From Xanthobacteraceae bacterium (GTDB lineage: Bacteria > Pseudomonadota > Alphaproteobacteria > Rhizobiales > Xanthobacteraceae), in assembly GCA_031291445.1 (NCBI GenBank), contig JARLJA010000141.1, positions 1 through 36,315 of the forward strand: DNA of 36,315 nt. The letters are read 5' to 3'. Shown here piece by piece: positions 7,321-15,051 of the stretch (position 1 is the stretch's first letter; the number at the start of each line of letters is the position of its first letter). The position numbers and the translations under genes are program-made. The notes beneath the pieces were generated by a model that had not been told where the DNA came from, did not search any database, and saw nothing but the letters and a program-made list of their open reading frames with translations.

Positions 7321-8142
7321 TCAAACCCCGGCTTTCCGGCCTTCGTCGATGGCAAGCAGGGCCAGCGCGCGGCGATCTTGGGCATTTTCCGCCGCAGACG
7401 GTGACAACTCGACATAGAATTCGCACCCGACACTGCTCTCGAATCTCACCTCGCCCAAGCGGATCAACCCGACGAGGCGCAGGTCTTCGATGATCAAGCG
7501 GAAGCTGGAAGGCGTGAAGACCCACGCGTGGCAATCGACATACGTGTCACCGGCGGACTGGAGCGCAGCCGCATAGCCCGATGAAGCTTCGCCTTCCAGC
7601 GTAACGTCGCCGCCGTCGCCTTCCGCCCAGGCGCCCAAACCGCTCCGGCGGGCATGATAGGCATGGTGGTCAAACATCGCCGCCGCGCTATGCACGGACC
7701 TGTCCTGGAAAAAGGCCTCCACCATCTGACCGGCGGTGCTGACGGGCCGCAGGAAATCGAAGCAGAAGCGACGATCGGGTATCAGAAGGATCAGGCGACC
7801 GTTCGGCTTCAGCGCGCGTTGACAGCGCTGCAGAAAGCGGATCGGGTTTGGAAGGTGCTCGAACACGTGGCTGGCGAGAATGAAGTCGAACCCCTCCCCC
7901 GTGTCGTCGAGCTCGGTAAGCTCGCTACCGTCGTCGATGGCATCGACCTCTTCGATCCGGGAGAGGTCCACGCCGTGCGGCGCGTATTTCCGGCGAAGCC
8001 CGCCCTGGTCGAGATGATCGACTACGACGACGCGGTATCCGTCCGCCTTGGGCAAGATCGGGGAATAGGACGGCCCTATTTCCACCCCACGTTGGTCTAC
8101 CCCGATCGACTCCCTGATCGCTTTCCGAAAATCCAAACGCAC
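7321..8142 (-). CDS. SAM-dependent methyltransferase (class I)
   Basis: A protein of about 273 residues. Motif I is GVEIGPSYSPILPKA, the SAM-binding loop; VVVVDHLD ends in the acidic residue that binds the ribose; FDFILASHVFEHLPNPI is the post-I/II strand and helix of Methyltransf_11/25-type enzymes; LKPNGRLILLIPD is motif III. The VFEHLPNP form is common among methyltransferases of O-antigen clusters, where methylation can modify or cap a glycan chain. The start is uncertain: GTG 8142 lies only one base from AGGAG, while TTG 8136 has ideal spacing (seven bases). It diverges from the RgpF-like gene across a short AT-rich spacer. Confidence 0.85.
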   Translation of the reverse strand: MRLDFRKAIRESIGVDQRGVEIGPSYSPILPKADGYRVVVVDHLDQGGLRRKYAPHGVDLSRIEEVDAIDDGSELTELDDTGEGFDFILASHVFEHLPNPIRFLQRCQRALKPNGRLILLIPDRRFCFDFLRPVSTAGQMVEAFFQDRSVHSAAAMFDHHAYHARRSGLGAWAEGDGGDVTLEGEASSGYAAALQSAGDTYVDCHAWVFTPSSFRLIIEDLRLVGLIRLGEVRFESSVGCEFYVELSPSAAENAQDRRALALLAIDEGRKAGV

Positions 8143-8248
8143 GCTCCTGACGCCATAGACAAAAAACTATATATCATCCGATCTCATTCGAAACGTGAAA
8201 GTGCGATTTCGACGCCGCGGACGTCAGTTGGGTTTTGAGGTAATGGAA
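8143..8248. promoter_or_regulatory. AT-rich divergent promoter region of two glycan genes
   Basis: The stretch 8158-8192 is strikingly AT-rich for this window (AAAAAACTATATATCA), and lies between the leftward methyltransferase and the rightward RgpF-like gene. It probably holds both promoters. I cannot place -35 and -10 boxes with confidence. Confidence 0.4.
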
Positions 8249-9493
8249 ATGGGAATGATCTTCCGAGTCCTGAAGATTGCCAATCGCGTGGCGTACTGGG
8301 CTTATGTCGCGCAAGCCAAGGTTCGGCAGTTGCCGAACGTCGTCGAGGATATCCGTCCCCGGTTTCTCCTCGACGAAACCCTGGCCGCTCCGGACGGAGA
8401 GCGCTTCGCTATCGCCGTCAAATACTCCAAGAATGGTCTGCTCGACGGCTTTCTCGACCTGCTGGATGCCTTGCAGCGTCAGAACGTCAATGTCGTCGTC
8501 GTCTGCAACGGGCGCCCGAGCGAGCAGGATCTCGACGCGCTGCGCAGCCGGACGCATCGGCTGCTTGTCAGAAAGAATATCGGGCGTGATTTTGGCGCCT
8601 ACCGCGCCGCGACCTTGCATCTGGCCGCCGGGGGCGTGAACCCGAGCCGGGTTCTCTACTTCAACGACAGCCTGGTCTACCTGCCAGGCCCGCAGCTGGA
8701 CCAGATGATCGGCGCCTTCATCCAAAGCAGCTACGATCTCGCGGGCGCTTTCGAGAATCACGAGCACGAACACCACGTCGGTTCATTCGCGTTCAGCATC
8801 TCTGGAAGGGTTTTTGCGGACCCAGCGGTTTTGCGGTTCTGGCGTCGGTACAAAAGCTACGATCTGCGCCCCCACGCCATCCATCGGGGTGAAATCGGCC
8901 TCTCCCGCGTCGTGAAGAGCCGCGGCTACGCCGTGGACGTCATCTATTCGGTGGACAGGCTGTTGGAGGCCCTGTCGCGGCTGAGCCTCGCCGAGCTGTT
9001 GTCTCTGGTCCGTTACCTACCATCGAACGCCGCCGCCCAACCGTTTTCGGAATGGATCCAGGAGCCGCTGGATGCCAGCCGTTTGCTCACGCTGCTTCGC
9101 GATCAGGTTGCGTACCGTGCGTCCGGGAAAACACCGACCATTTCGGATTTCCGCAACCAGAAGGGGGTCCGGGACGTACGGGCACGTTTAGCCGGCGAGT
9201 TCGAGCAGGACCAGCTCATGCGAGAGTGGCTGATCGACCGATTGCTCGGCACGTTCATGAACAGCAGCCAGGTGCATTTTGGGTTCGGCCTGTTTCACAC
9301 CGTCCTGTACTCGCCGGTTCTCAAGAAGGACCTGTTGGCACACGGCGTTTTTCTCGAGCATCAGTGTGCCCGCATCCTCGAGACGCAAGCGCCTGAGCAC
9401 CGAAGCCGCATCATCCGCGAACTGGTGAACAGGGGACGGCCGGTCAGGCCGAGCTTGATGCGCCGCTTCAAGCTGGAAAATGGATTAATCTGA
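8249..9493 (+). CDS. Rhamnan synthesis protein F (RgpF)-like
   Basis: A 414-residue protein of the RgpF/rhamnan-synthesis F family. Diagnostic motifs are FAIAVKYSKNG, VVVCNGRPSE, KNIGRDFGAYRAA (about residues 108-121) and LYFNDSLVYLPGP (about 136-148); 'GRDFGAYR' and 'NDS' are nearly invariant in the family. Characterised members take part in assembly of rhamnose-containing polymers or glucose side chains, probably as glycosyltransferases. GAGG at 8237-8240 is eight bases before ATG 8249, which I chose; GTG 8195 and ATG 8243 are alternatives in frame. The C-terminal 150 residues are less conserved to my eye. With the GT2 at 6187 and the methyltransferase it makes a small surface-glycan group. 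Confidence 0.85.
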   Translation: MGMIFRVLKIANRVAYWAYVAQAKVRQLPNVVEDIRPRFLLDETLAAPDGERFAIAVKYSKNGLLDGFLDLLDALQRQNVNVVVVCNGRPSEQDLDALRSRTHRLLVRKNIGRDFGAYRAATLHLAAGGVNPSRVLYFNDSLVYLPGPQLDQMIGAFIQSSYDLAGAFENHEHEHHVGSFAFSISGRVFADPAVLRFWRRYKSYDLRPHAIHRGEIGLSRVVKSRGYAVDVIYSVDRLLEALSRLSLAELLSLVRYLPSNAAAQPFSEWIQEPLDASRLLTLLRDQVAYRASGKTPTISDFRNQKGVRDVRARLAGEFEQDQLMREWLIDRLLGTFMNSSQVHFGFGLFHTVLYSPVLKKDLLAHGVFLEHQCARILETQAPEHRSRIIRELVNRGRPVRPSLMRRFKLENGLI

Positions 9494-9686
9494 ACGCACA
9501 TATGGTCGCCGACGGGGCGGGCGGGTCAAAACAGCCAGCGGATTCGCGCCCGGCCGCCCTCACCGGCTCAACGGCAGCTTGCCGAGGGGCGACGCCAGGT
9601 CGTCGAGCAAGAGATTCCGCCGGATTCGCCCGCCGACGCCGTGCCCCAAATGAACCGTCGAGCAAGCCCGCCTGAGTGTACTGCGC

Positions 9687-10952
9687 TCAGCTCCGATGCA
9701 GCACCTCGACCGTCAGGTGCGACAGCGATGAAAAACGCGACAGCCGGCCGCGATAGTCGTCCGCGCTCCGCGCCGACGTCGTCACCACCGAAATGATGGC
9801 GCCGAGATGTCCCGGGCCCAGCCGCCACAGATGGAGGTCGGCGACCTGGTCGCCCTCGGCCTCGATGGCCTGGCGCAGCCGGGCCGCCATGCCGCGGTCG
9901 GGGTTCATGTCGAGCAGGATCGCGCCGGTATCCCGGATCAGGCCGTAGGACCAGCTCGCGATCACGCAGGCGCCGATCATGCCGGCGAGCGGATCCATCC
10001 ACAGCCAGCCGAAGGCGCGGGCGAGCACCAGCCCCACGATCACCAGCACCGACACCGCGGCGTCGGCGACCACATGAATCACCGCCGCGCGCATGTTGTT
10101 GTCGCGGTGGGTCGCGCCGTGGGCATGGTCGTGCTCCTCGAAGGTGACGGCATGGTCGACGCCGTCGAGCCGCACCGTGGCCGCGAACGCATGGGGTTCG
10201 GGGATTTCGTCGACCGATTCCAGATAGCCGCCGCGGTCCACCATGGCGAAGCGCTGCCGCGTCCCGTCCGGACGCACCGTCTCGACCGAAGTCGCTAACG
10301 CCGACGGCGCCGGGCCGGTCTCGGCCGAGAGCCGGAAGCGCGGCGGCACGCCGTCCTCGAAGATCTCGAGCGCGACCACGCCGGTCGTGGTCGTCAGCCG
10401 GCGCGTCTCGTCATGGCCGTCATGTTCGTGGGCGTGGCCGTGGTGGCCATGACCATGGCTATGCCCATGACTGTGGTCATGATCATGCCCGCCGCTCAGG
10501 AGCCTGGCGCTGGCGACATTGACGACGAGGCCCAGCGTCGCGATCGGGATCGCCTCCGTGAAGTGGATCGGCAGCGGATCGAACAGCCGGCTGACCGCCT
10601 CGTAGCCGATCAGGAGGGCGACCATCGCCAGGATGATGGCGCTGGTGAAGCCGGCGAGGTCGCCGAGCTTACCGGTGCCGAAGGTGAAGGCCGGATTGTC
10701 GGCGTGCCGGCGCGCATAGGTGTAGGCGAGCGCGGCCAGCAGCAGCGCGCCGGCGTGGGTGCTCATGTGCAGCCCGTCGGCCACCAGCGCGATCGAATTG
10801 AACAGCAGTCCGCCGACGATCTCCGCGACCATCATGGCGCCGCACAGCCAGATCACGGCCCAGGTCCTGCGCTCGCTCTTGTCATGGCCTTCGCCGAGAA
10901 AGACGTGGCTGTGGAGGCCCGCGGCAGTGTCGACGTGGCGAAGATCCGTCAT
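9687..10952 (-). CDS. dmeF: DmeF-type Co2+/Ni2+ efflux transporter (CDF)
   Basis: A 421-residue cation diffusion facilitator of the inner membrane, expected to export cobalt and nickel by proton antiport. TM1 starts at about residue 31. TM2 carries ALVADGLHMSTHA (D59, H62, H66), the DmeF signature; TM5 carries H293-xxx-D297. A His-rich loop (155-180) precedes about 90 residues (191-280) with VVALEIFEDGVPPRFRL, resembling the N-terminal domain of CzcB-type adaptors and not part of a minimal CDF. The C-terminal domain (about 350-421) keeps DLHLW. ATG 10952 has GAGG upstream; ATG 10964 would overlap the dmeR stop as ATGA. Cotranscribed with dmeR. Confidence 0.9.
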   Translation of the reverse strand: MTDLRHVDTAAGLHSHVFLGEGHDKSERRTWAVIWLCGAMMVAEIVGGLLFNSIALVADGLHMSTHAGALLLAALAYTYARRHADNPAFTFGTGKLGDLAGFTSAIILAMVALLIGYEAVSRLFDPLPIHFTEAIPIATLGLVVNVASARLLSGGHDHDHSHGHSHGHGHHGHAHEHDGHDETRRLTTTTGVVALEIFEDGVPPRFRLSAETGPAPSALATSVETVRPDGTRQRFAMVDRGGYLESVDEIPEPHAFAATVRLDGVDHAVTFEEHDHAHGATHRDNNMRAAVIHVVADAAVSVLVIVGLVLARAFGWLWMDPLAGMIGACVIASWSYGLIRDTGAILLDMNPDRGMAARLRQAIEAEGDQVADLHLWRLGPGHLGAIISVVTTSARSADDYRGRLSRFSSLSHLTVEVLHRS

Positions 10953-10960
10953 GGCAAGCC

Positions 10961-11239
10961 TCATTTCATGTAGGCGCGGACGACTTCGAGCAGCGTCTCG
11001 GCAGCCTCGACATTCAGCGCCCCCGGGTGGCGGTCGCGATCGACCAGGTGCTCGCGCACGTGGTCCTCGACCACCTCGGCCATCAGCCCGGCCATGGCCC
11101 CGCGCGCGCCGGCGATCAGATGCATGATCTGCTCGCAGTCGCTTTCCTCGGTGAGCGCGCGCTCGATGCCGTCGACTTGACCACGGATGCGACGGACGCG
11201 CGCCAGAAGCTTCTGTTTTTCGCGGACGGTGTGCGTCAT
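10961..11239 (-). CDS. dmeR: DmeR metal-responsive repressor (CsoR/RcnR family)
   Basis: A 92-residue all-helical repressor of the CsoR/RcnR/FrmR family. It shows the family pattern KQKLLARVRRIRGQVDGIER, then CEQIMHLIAGARGAM, with the Cys of 'DCEQ' as metal ligand, and H60/H64-type ligands in EVVEDHVREHLVD. The N-terminal His (residue 3, MTH) fits the RcnR/DmeR subgroup, where the N-terminus and His3 help bind Ni or Co. The metal should release it from the operator, derepressing its own operon. The stop codon abuts or overlaps dmeF, so the two are translationally coupled. The operator lies 15-31 bases upstream. Confidence 0.92.
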   Translation of the reverse strand: MTHTVREKQKLLARVRRIRGQVDGIERALTEESDCEQIMHLIAGARGAMAGLMAEVVEDHVREHLVDRDRHPGALNVEAAETLLEVVRAYMK

Positions 11240-11253
11240 GGCGCTCGATTAGC

Positions 11254-11270
11254 ATAGCCCCCCACCCTAT
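11254..11270 (-). promoter_or_regulatory. Predicted DmeR operator
   Basis: ATAG (11254-11257) and CTAT (11267-11270) form an inverted repeat around the C-tract CCCCCCACC (11258-11266). CsoR/RcnR-family repressors of this type recognise a G/C tract flanked by AT-rich inverted half sites (RcnR: TACT-G6-N-AGTA). The site is 15 bases before dmeR and probably overlaps the operon promoter. Confidence 0.7.
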
Positions 11271-11442
11271 ACAAGCCGGCGGCGAGACGCCCGCATCGCG
11301 AAGCTCCGACGCGCCGCAGCCGCCAATTTGTCCTTGTTGGCCGGCCGATCCTTGGGCAACACTGAACGCGCTCGGCCGAGCCGGCTCCCTCCCGAACCGG
11401 GAGCCCCGTCCTCATTCGATCTCACATCATGGAGTCTCGACG

Positions 11443-11832
11443 ATGATCTCTGTCCGATGGATCGCGGGCCTCGCGCTCGCCGCCGCCCTGGTCGGCGGCG
11501 CCGAGGCGCAAACCTACCCCGCGCGCCAGGAACTCAGCCGGGCCGAACTCACCGGGACCGACATGGAGATCATCACCAGCACCTCCGAGATCAAGCCGGG
11601 CGAGACCCTTCCCCGCCACATCCACCACGGCGAAGAAGCGGCCTATGTGCTCGAGGGCGGCACCGTCGAGTTGCCCGACGGCAAGCAGGTGCCGTTTCCC
11701 ACCGGCCGGGCCATCGTCAATGCCCGCGATGTCCCGCACGCGGGCTTCAAGGTGGTCGGCGACAAGCCGCTCAAGCTGTTGACGGTCCATATTGTCGACA
11801 AGGGCAAGCCGCTCTATGACGCCCCGAAGTGA
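11443..11832 (+). CDS. Exported cupin-domain protein
   Basis: A 129-residue single cupin. A signal peptide (residues 1-22, ending GGAEA) sends it to the periplasm. Cupin motif 1 is PGETLPRHIHHGEEAAYVLEG, giving metal ligands from H59/H61/H62 and E64/E65; motif 2 is PTGRAIVNARDVPHAGF with H99. Proteins of this size are usually called cupins of unknown substrate. It precedes a Tat-exported alpha/beta hydrolase by ten bases, so the two are surely one operon, suggesting they act on the same small molecule outside the cytoplasm. The start follows a weak ATGGAG site; the signal peptide begins at this ATG. Confidence 0.85.
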   Translation: MISVRWIAGLALAAALVGGAEAQTYPARQELSRAELTGTDMEIITSTSEIKPGETLPRHIHHGEEAAYVLEGGTVELPDGKQVPFPTGRAIVNARDVPHAGFKVVGDKPLKLLTVHIVDKGKPLYDAPK

Positions 11833-11842
11833 GAGGGGCCTC

Positions 11843-12787
11843 ATGACCGACTCCGGGGAAAACCAGATGAAGCGCCGCAATCTCCTCAAGGTCCTGGGTC
11901 TCGGCGCCACCGCCGCAATGGTGACCGCGCCCGCGGTGGCGCAGCCTGCGAAGCCGACGGCGGCCAGCATCGTGCCGCCATCGCCGTGGCCAACGCCACA
12001 GCCGGGAACCGCGGGAGCCACGGCCTCACTGGGGCACTGCCGCATCGGCAGCGGGCCCACGGTCTGCGTGGTGCTGCACGAATGGCTCGGCGACCACGTC
12101 AACTGGGAGCCGACGCTGCCGTATTTCGACCTGTCCCGTCACACGCTGGTGTTCATGGACCTGCGGGGCTACGGCTGGTCGCGGGCGGTCGGAGGCAGCT
12201 ACGAGCTGCAGGAAGCCGCCGGCGACGTGCTGCGCACCGCCGACCAGCTCGGCATCTCGCGCTTCCATCTCGTCGGGCATTCGATGTCCGGCCTGGTCGC
12301 GCAACGGATCGCACTCGACGCTTCCGACCGGATCCAGAGCGTCACCCTGTTTTCGCCGGTCCCGCCCACCGGATTTCACGCCGACGACGCCGCGATGCGC
12401 GCGCTCAACGCCGTGATCGACGACGACGAGGCGGCGGCGCGCGCGATCACCGCGCGCACCAGCGGCCGCTATGGCACGGGCTGGCTGCAGCGCAAGCTGA
12501 AAATCGCCCGCGACGCCGCCACGCCCGACGCCATGCGCGGCTATCTCAAAATGTTCACGACCTCCGCCATCACCGGCGACACCCAGCGCCTCGCCGCCCC
12601 CATGCACGTGGTCAACGGCGCCCTGGACATCGCCTTCTACCGCGGCGAGGCCTCGCACGCGGCGTTCGCCGCCGCCTATCCGCGGGCGACGCTCGAAACC
12701 ATCGACGACGCGGGCCATTATTCGATGCTCGAGACGCCGGTCCGGGTCGCCAGTATCATCGAGAAGCGGGTCGCGGCCACGGGCTGA
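11843..12787 (+). CDS. Tat-exported alpha/beta hydrolase
   Basis: A 314-residue hydrolase with a Tat-type signal (KRRNLLKVLGLG, then a hydrophobic stretch ending APAVA). The fold motifs are clear: the oxyanion-hole strand VVLHEWLG, DLRGYGWS, the nucleophile elbow GHSMSG with Ser147, the acid in NGALDIAF, and the catalytic His in DDAGHYSMLETP. All three catalytic residues are present, so it should be active as an esterase, lactonase or related enzyme in the periplasm. GAGAGGGG before ATG 11843 supports this start; ATG 11867 is the alternative, beginning right at the Tat motif. Cotranscribed with the cupin gene. Confidence 0.87.
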   Translation: MTDSGENQMKRRNLLKVLGLGATAAMVTAPAVAQPAKPTAASIVPPSPWPTPQPGTAGATASLGHCRIGSGPTVCVVLHEWLGDHVNWEPTLPYFDLSRHTLVFMDLRGYGWSRAVGGSYELQEAAGDVLRTADQLGISRFHLVGHSMSGLVAQRIALDASDRIQSVTLFSPVPPTGFHADDAAMRALNAVIDDDEAAARAITARTSGRYGTGWLQRKLKIARDAATPDAMRGYLKMFTTSAITGDTQRLAAPMHVVNGALDIAFYRGEASHAAFAAAYPRATLETIDDAGHYSMLETPVRVASIIEKRVAATG

Positions 12788-13025
12788 CCCCGGTTCCCAT
12801 CGGATCACCACTGCTGCAATTTATTTCGGCAGATTGAACGGCCATTCGGGCGCTGCCCGGTCGCACGATGGTGTTGCCGGAGATCTGGAGCATGCCGGCC
12901 GCCGGGAAAAAATCCATTGGACGAAGCATCTGGTTTGCCCTTGATTGCGCCCGAGTTTCGGCCAAGCCTGCCGGAACGACAGGCTCGGAACCCGGCCTGC
13001 CGCAACACGATGGACCGGTCTCTAC

Positions 13026-13931
13026 GTGGCGTACGTCGCAACTCGTCGAACAGCTGGATTTGCGACCGTCGCGCTGGCGCTGAGCCTGGTGGCCCCCTCG
13101 GCGAGTCGCGCCGAGGACGGCACGACGCCTGCTCCCGCCACGCCCGACAAGAGCGGCTACACCCTGTTCGACCCCACCCCCGACGACGAACTGCGGAAGT
13201 TCGCGCCCGACCGCCCGACAAAGGGGTTTTCGGTGCGCACCATCGACGCGGGCCACGTCGAGCTGGAGTCGGACATCATCAGCACCACCTATTCGAAGGC
13301 GCTCGGGGTCGCCACCCGCAGCTTTCAGGCGATCGATCCCAACCTCAGGATCGGCGTGACCAACTGGGCCGACGTCGAAGTCCAGTTCAACGGGCTGCAG
13401 GACGTGCGTTCGAGCGACACCACCTCGGGCGCCACGCTGGTCCATGCCACAGGGGCCGGCGACGTCGTGCTGCGAACCAAGGTAAACCTGTTCGGCAACG
13501 ACGACGGGCCCGCGGGCCTCGCGGTCATTCCTTTCGTCAAGCTGCCGTCGTCGGTTCCAGTCATCAGCAACGGCGCGGTCGAGAGCGGCGTGATCGTGCC
13601 GCTCGCACTGCGCCTGCCGCAGGACTATCTGATCACGCTGATGACGGAAGTGGACTCGCTCAAGGACACCGACATCGGCCGCCGGTACGCCAATTTCGTC
13701 AACCTGATCGGCGTCAGCCATCCGCTTCCCGGTTCCGACCGCGCCATCGGCATGCTCGAATTGTTTTCCTCGTCGGGAGCCGACAGCGCCTCGCCGCAGG
13801 TCTACACCCTCGACGCCGGCATGAACTACCGGCTCGACCAGCACACCATCCTCGACATCGGCATCAACATCGGACTCAACAAGGCGGCGCCCAGGGTGCA
13901 GGCCTATACCGGGATCTCGGCGCGGTTTTGA
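13026..13931 (+). CDS. Exported beta-barrel-like protein (transporter / MetA-pathway type)
   Basis: A protein of about 301 residues. A signal peptide (MAYVATRRTAGFATVALALS, ending ASRA) precedes a region of alternating beta strands: HVELESDIISTTYSK, LRIGVTNWADVEVQFNG, GDVVLRTKVNLFGND, and a last strand ending AYTGISARF with terminal Phe. This is the pattern of the 'phenol MetA degradation' or transporter group of predicted outer-membrane barrels, whose role is not firmly known. The GTG at 13026 gives a clean signal peptide but a weak ribosome site; a TTG at 12945 would add 27 unusual residues. It stands alone, 238 bases after the hydrolase. Confidence 0.75.
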   Translation: MAYVATRRTAGFATVALALSLVAPSASRAEDGTTPAPATPDKSGYTLFDPTPDDELRKFAPDRPTKGFSVRTIDAGHVELESDIISTTYSKALGVATRSFQAIDPNLRIGVTNWADVEVQFNGLQDVRSSDTTSGATLVHATGAGDVVLRTKVNLFGNDDGPAGLAVIPFVKLPSSVPVISNGAVESGVIVPLALRLPQDYLITLMTEVDSLKDTDIGRRYANFVNLIGVSHPLPGSDRAIGMLELFSSSGADSASPQVYTLDAGMNYRLDQHTILDIGINIGLNKAAPRVQAYTGISARF

Positions 13932-13987
13932 TGATGCGCTGGGAGTCCGAGTGATGAATCAGTCCCGACGCAGACATTGACGAAACT

Positions 13988-14077
13988 CGTCATGCGCGGG
14001 CTTGACCCGCGCATCCACGCTTTACCGCAGCTTCCCGGAAGAAAGTGTGGATGGCCGGGTCAAGCCCGGCCATGACG
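13988..14077. repeat. RPE/BIME-like paired palindrome (second copy)
   Basis: Ends CGTCATG (13988-13994) and CATGACG (14071-14077) are inverted. Inside are two hairpins: ATGCGCGGG-CTTGA-CCCGCGCAT (13992-14014) and ATGGCCGGG-TCAAG-CCCGGCCAT (14051-14073), joined through CCACGCTTT and AAAGTGTGG. The architecture and core match the element at 114-199. It lies between convergent genes, where such elements can act as bidirectional 3' ends; an A-run (14078-14084) on the right would read as a T-run leftward for the thermonuclease-side transcript. Confidence 0.88.
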
Positions 14078-14179
14078 AAAAAAAGCAACTATCGCGCGAG
14101 GTGAGAGCATCTTGAAACGCTCGCTGCATTTCCGGTCAGCTCTCGGAACGACGCGCCAGCTGATCGAATTGATCTCGCG

Positions 14180-14929
14180 CTACCTCGCGCGCGCGCCCGG
14201 CCTGCAGTTGTAGGCCCGGCGAAACCCCGCCGCCTGCGCGTCTTCCTCGGAACAGAACCAGCGGCTCGGCCTGGTCAGCGAGGCGTAGCTCGGGCAGCCC
14301 TGCAGCTGGTAGACGCCGATATTGCCGGTGATGCGGGCGCGCACGGCGAACTTCGCCTTGATGGCGCAGCGCGGCGGCATCGCCGGCTCGTCGGGAAACA
14401 GCGCCGCGTGCAGCTCCTGGTCCTTGTCGCCGGGGCAGGACGCGCCGAGCAGGCGGCCGTCGGTGACATGGCGGCGAAACTCCTGCGGCGCGATGAAGCA
14501 GCCGCGCCACAGGCCGCGCTGCTGGTCCCGCGCGGCGGCCTCCTCGGCCGCGTACCGCCCCTTGCCGGCCGCCTGGATCGTCATGGCATAGCCGTCGCGG
14601 ACGATCCGCGCGTTGAGGCTGTCGCTCTCGCCTTCGATGCGGCAGAGGCCGAGGCGCCAGGTCTTGTACGACGGCGCGGGCCCGAGGTCGTCGCAGTGCA
14701 CCGGGCGGGTACCGATCAGGGCGGCGACCTTGTCGCGCATCTCGACCCCGCAAGCCCAGGGATCGGCGTGGTCGTCGACGCAGATCTGGTCGAATTCCGG
14801 GGCGTCGACGCCGTCGAGCTTGTAGGTCGCATCCCCCAGCTGGAGGGTATCGCCGTCGCGGACGACCACGTCCGCGGCCCGCGCGGGACCCGCCGCCAGA
14901 GCGACCAGAAGGATTGCAAGCCAACGCAT
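14180..14929 (-). CDS. Exported thermonuclease-family (SNase-like) protein
   Basis: A 249-residue protein with a signal peptide (MRWLAILLVALAAGPARA) and one SNase-like OB-fold domain. VVVRDGDTLQL (residues 21-31) holds the Asp and Thr of the calcium site, and YKLDGVDAPE (36-45) holds the catalytic Glu45. The position of staphylococcal nuclease Arg35 is Lys37 here, so nuclease activity is uncertain. RDGYAMTIQ.. and QRGLWRG match the rest of the domain. Then follows a Cys-containing tail of about 80 residues, perhaps disulfide-stabilised. I chose ATG 14929; an in-frame start at 14977 would bury the signal peptide. It diverges from the GT87-like gene. Confidence 0.82.
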   Translation of the reverse strand: MRWLAILLVALAAGPARAADVVVRDGDTLQLGDATYKLDGVDAPEFDQICVDDHADPWACGVEMRDKVAALIGTRPVHCDDLGPAPSYKTWRLGLCRIEGESDSLNARIVRDGYAMTIQAAGKGRYAAEEAAARDQQRGLWRGCFIAPQEFRRHVTDGRLLGASCPGDKDQELHAALFPDEPAMPPRCAIKAKFAVRARITGNIGVYQLQGCPSYASLTRPSRWFCSEEDAQAAGFRRAYNCRPGARAR

Positions 14930-15051
14930 CGAATTCCACCGGACCACGCGCCCACCCATGACAGGTTCTCTTAACATATCTTTTGACCGCTGTTCGGCCC
15001 GGATGATCCGGTGTAGACAGCGTCCGTCCCCATGGTCCGGAGTGCTTTACC

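Noticed and set aside
9494-9686. Possible protein remnant on the minus strand downstream of dmeF
   Set aside because: About 35 residues (HGVGGRIRRNLLLDDLASPL) look protein-like, but I cannot match them to a family and there is no start; too little to call.
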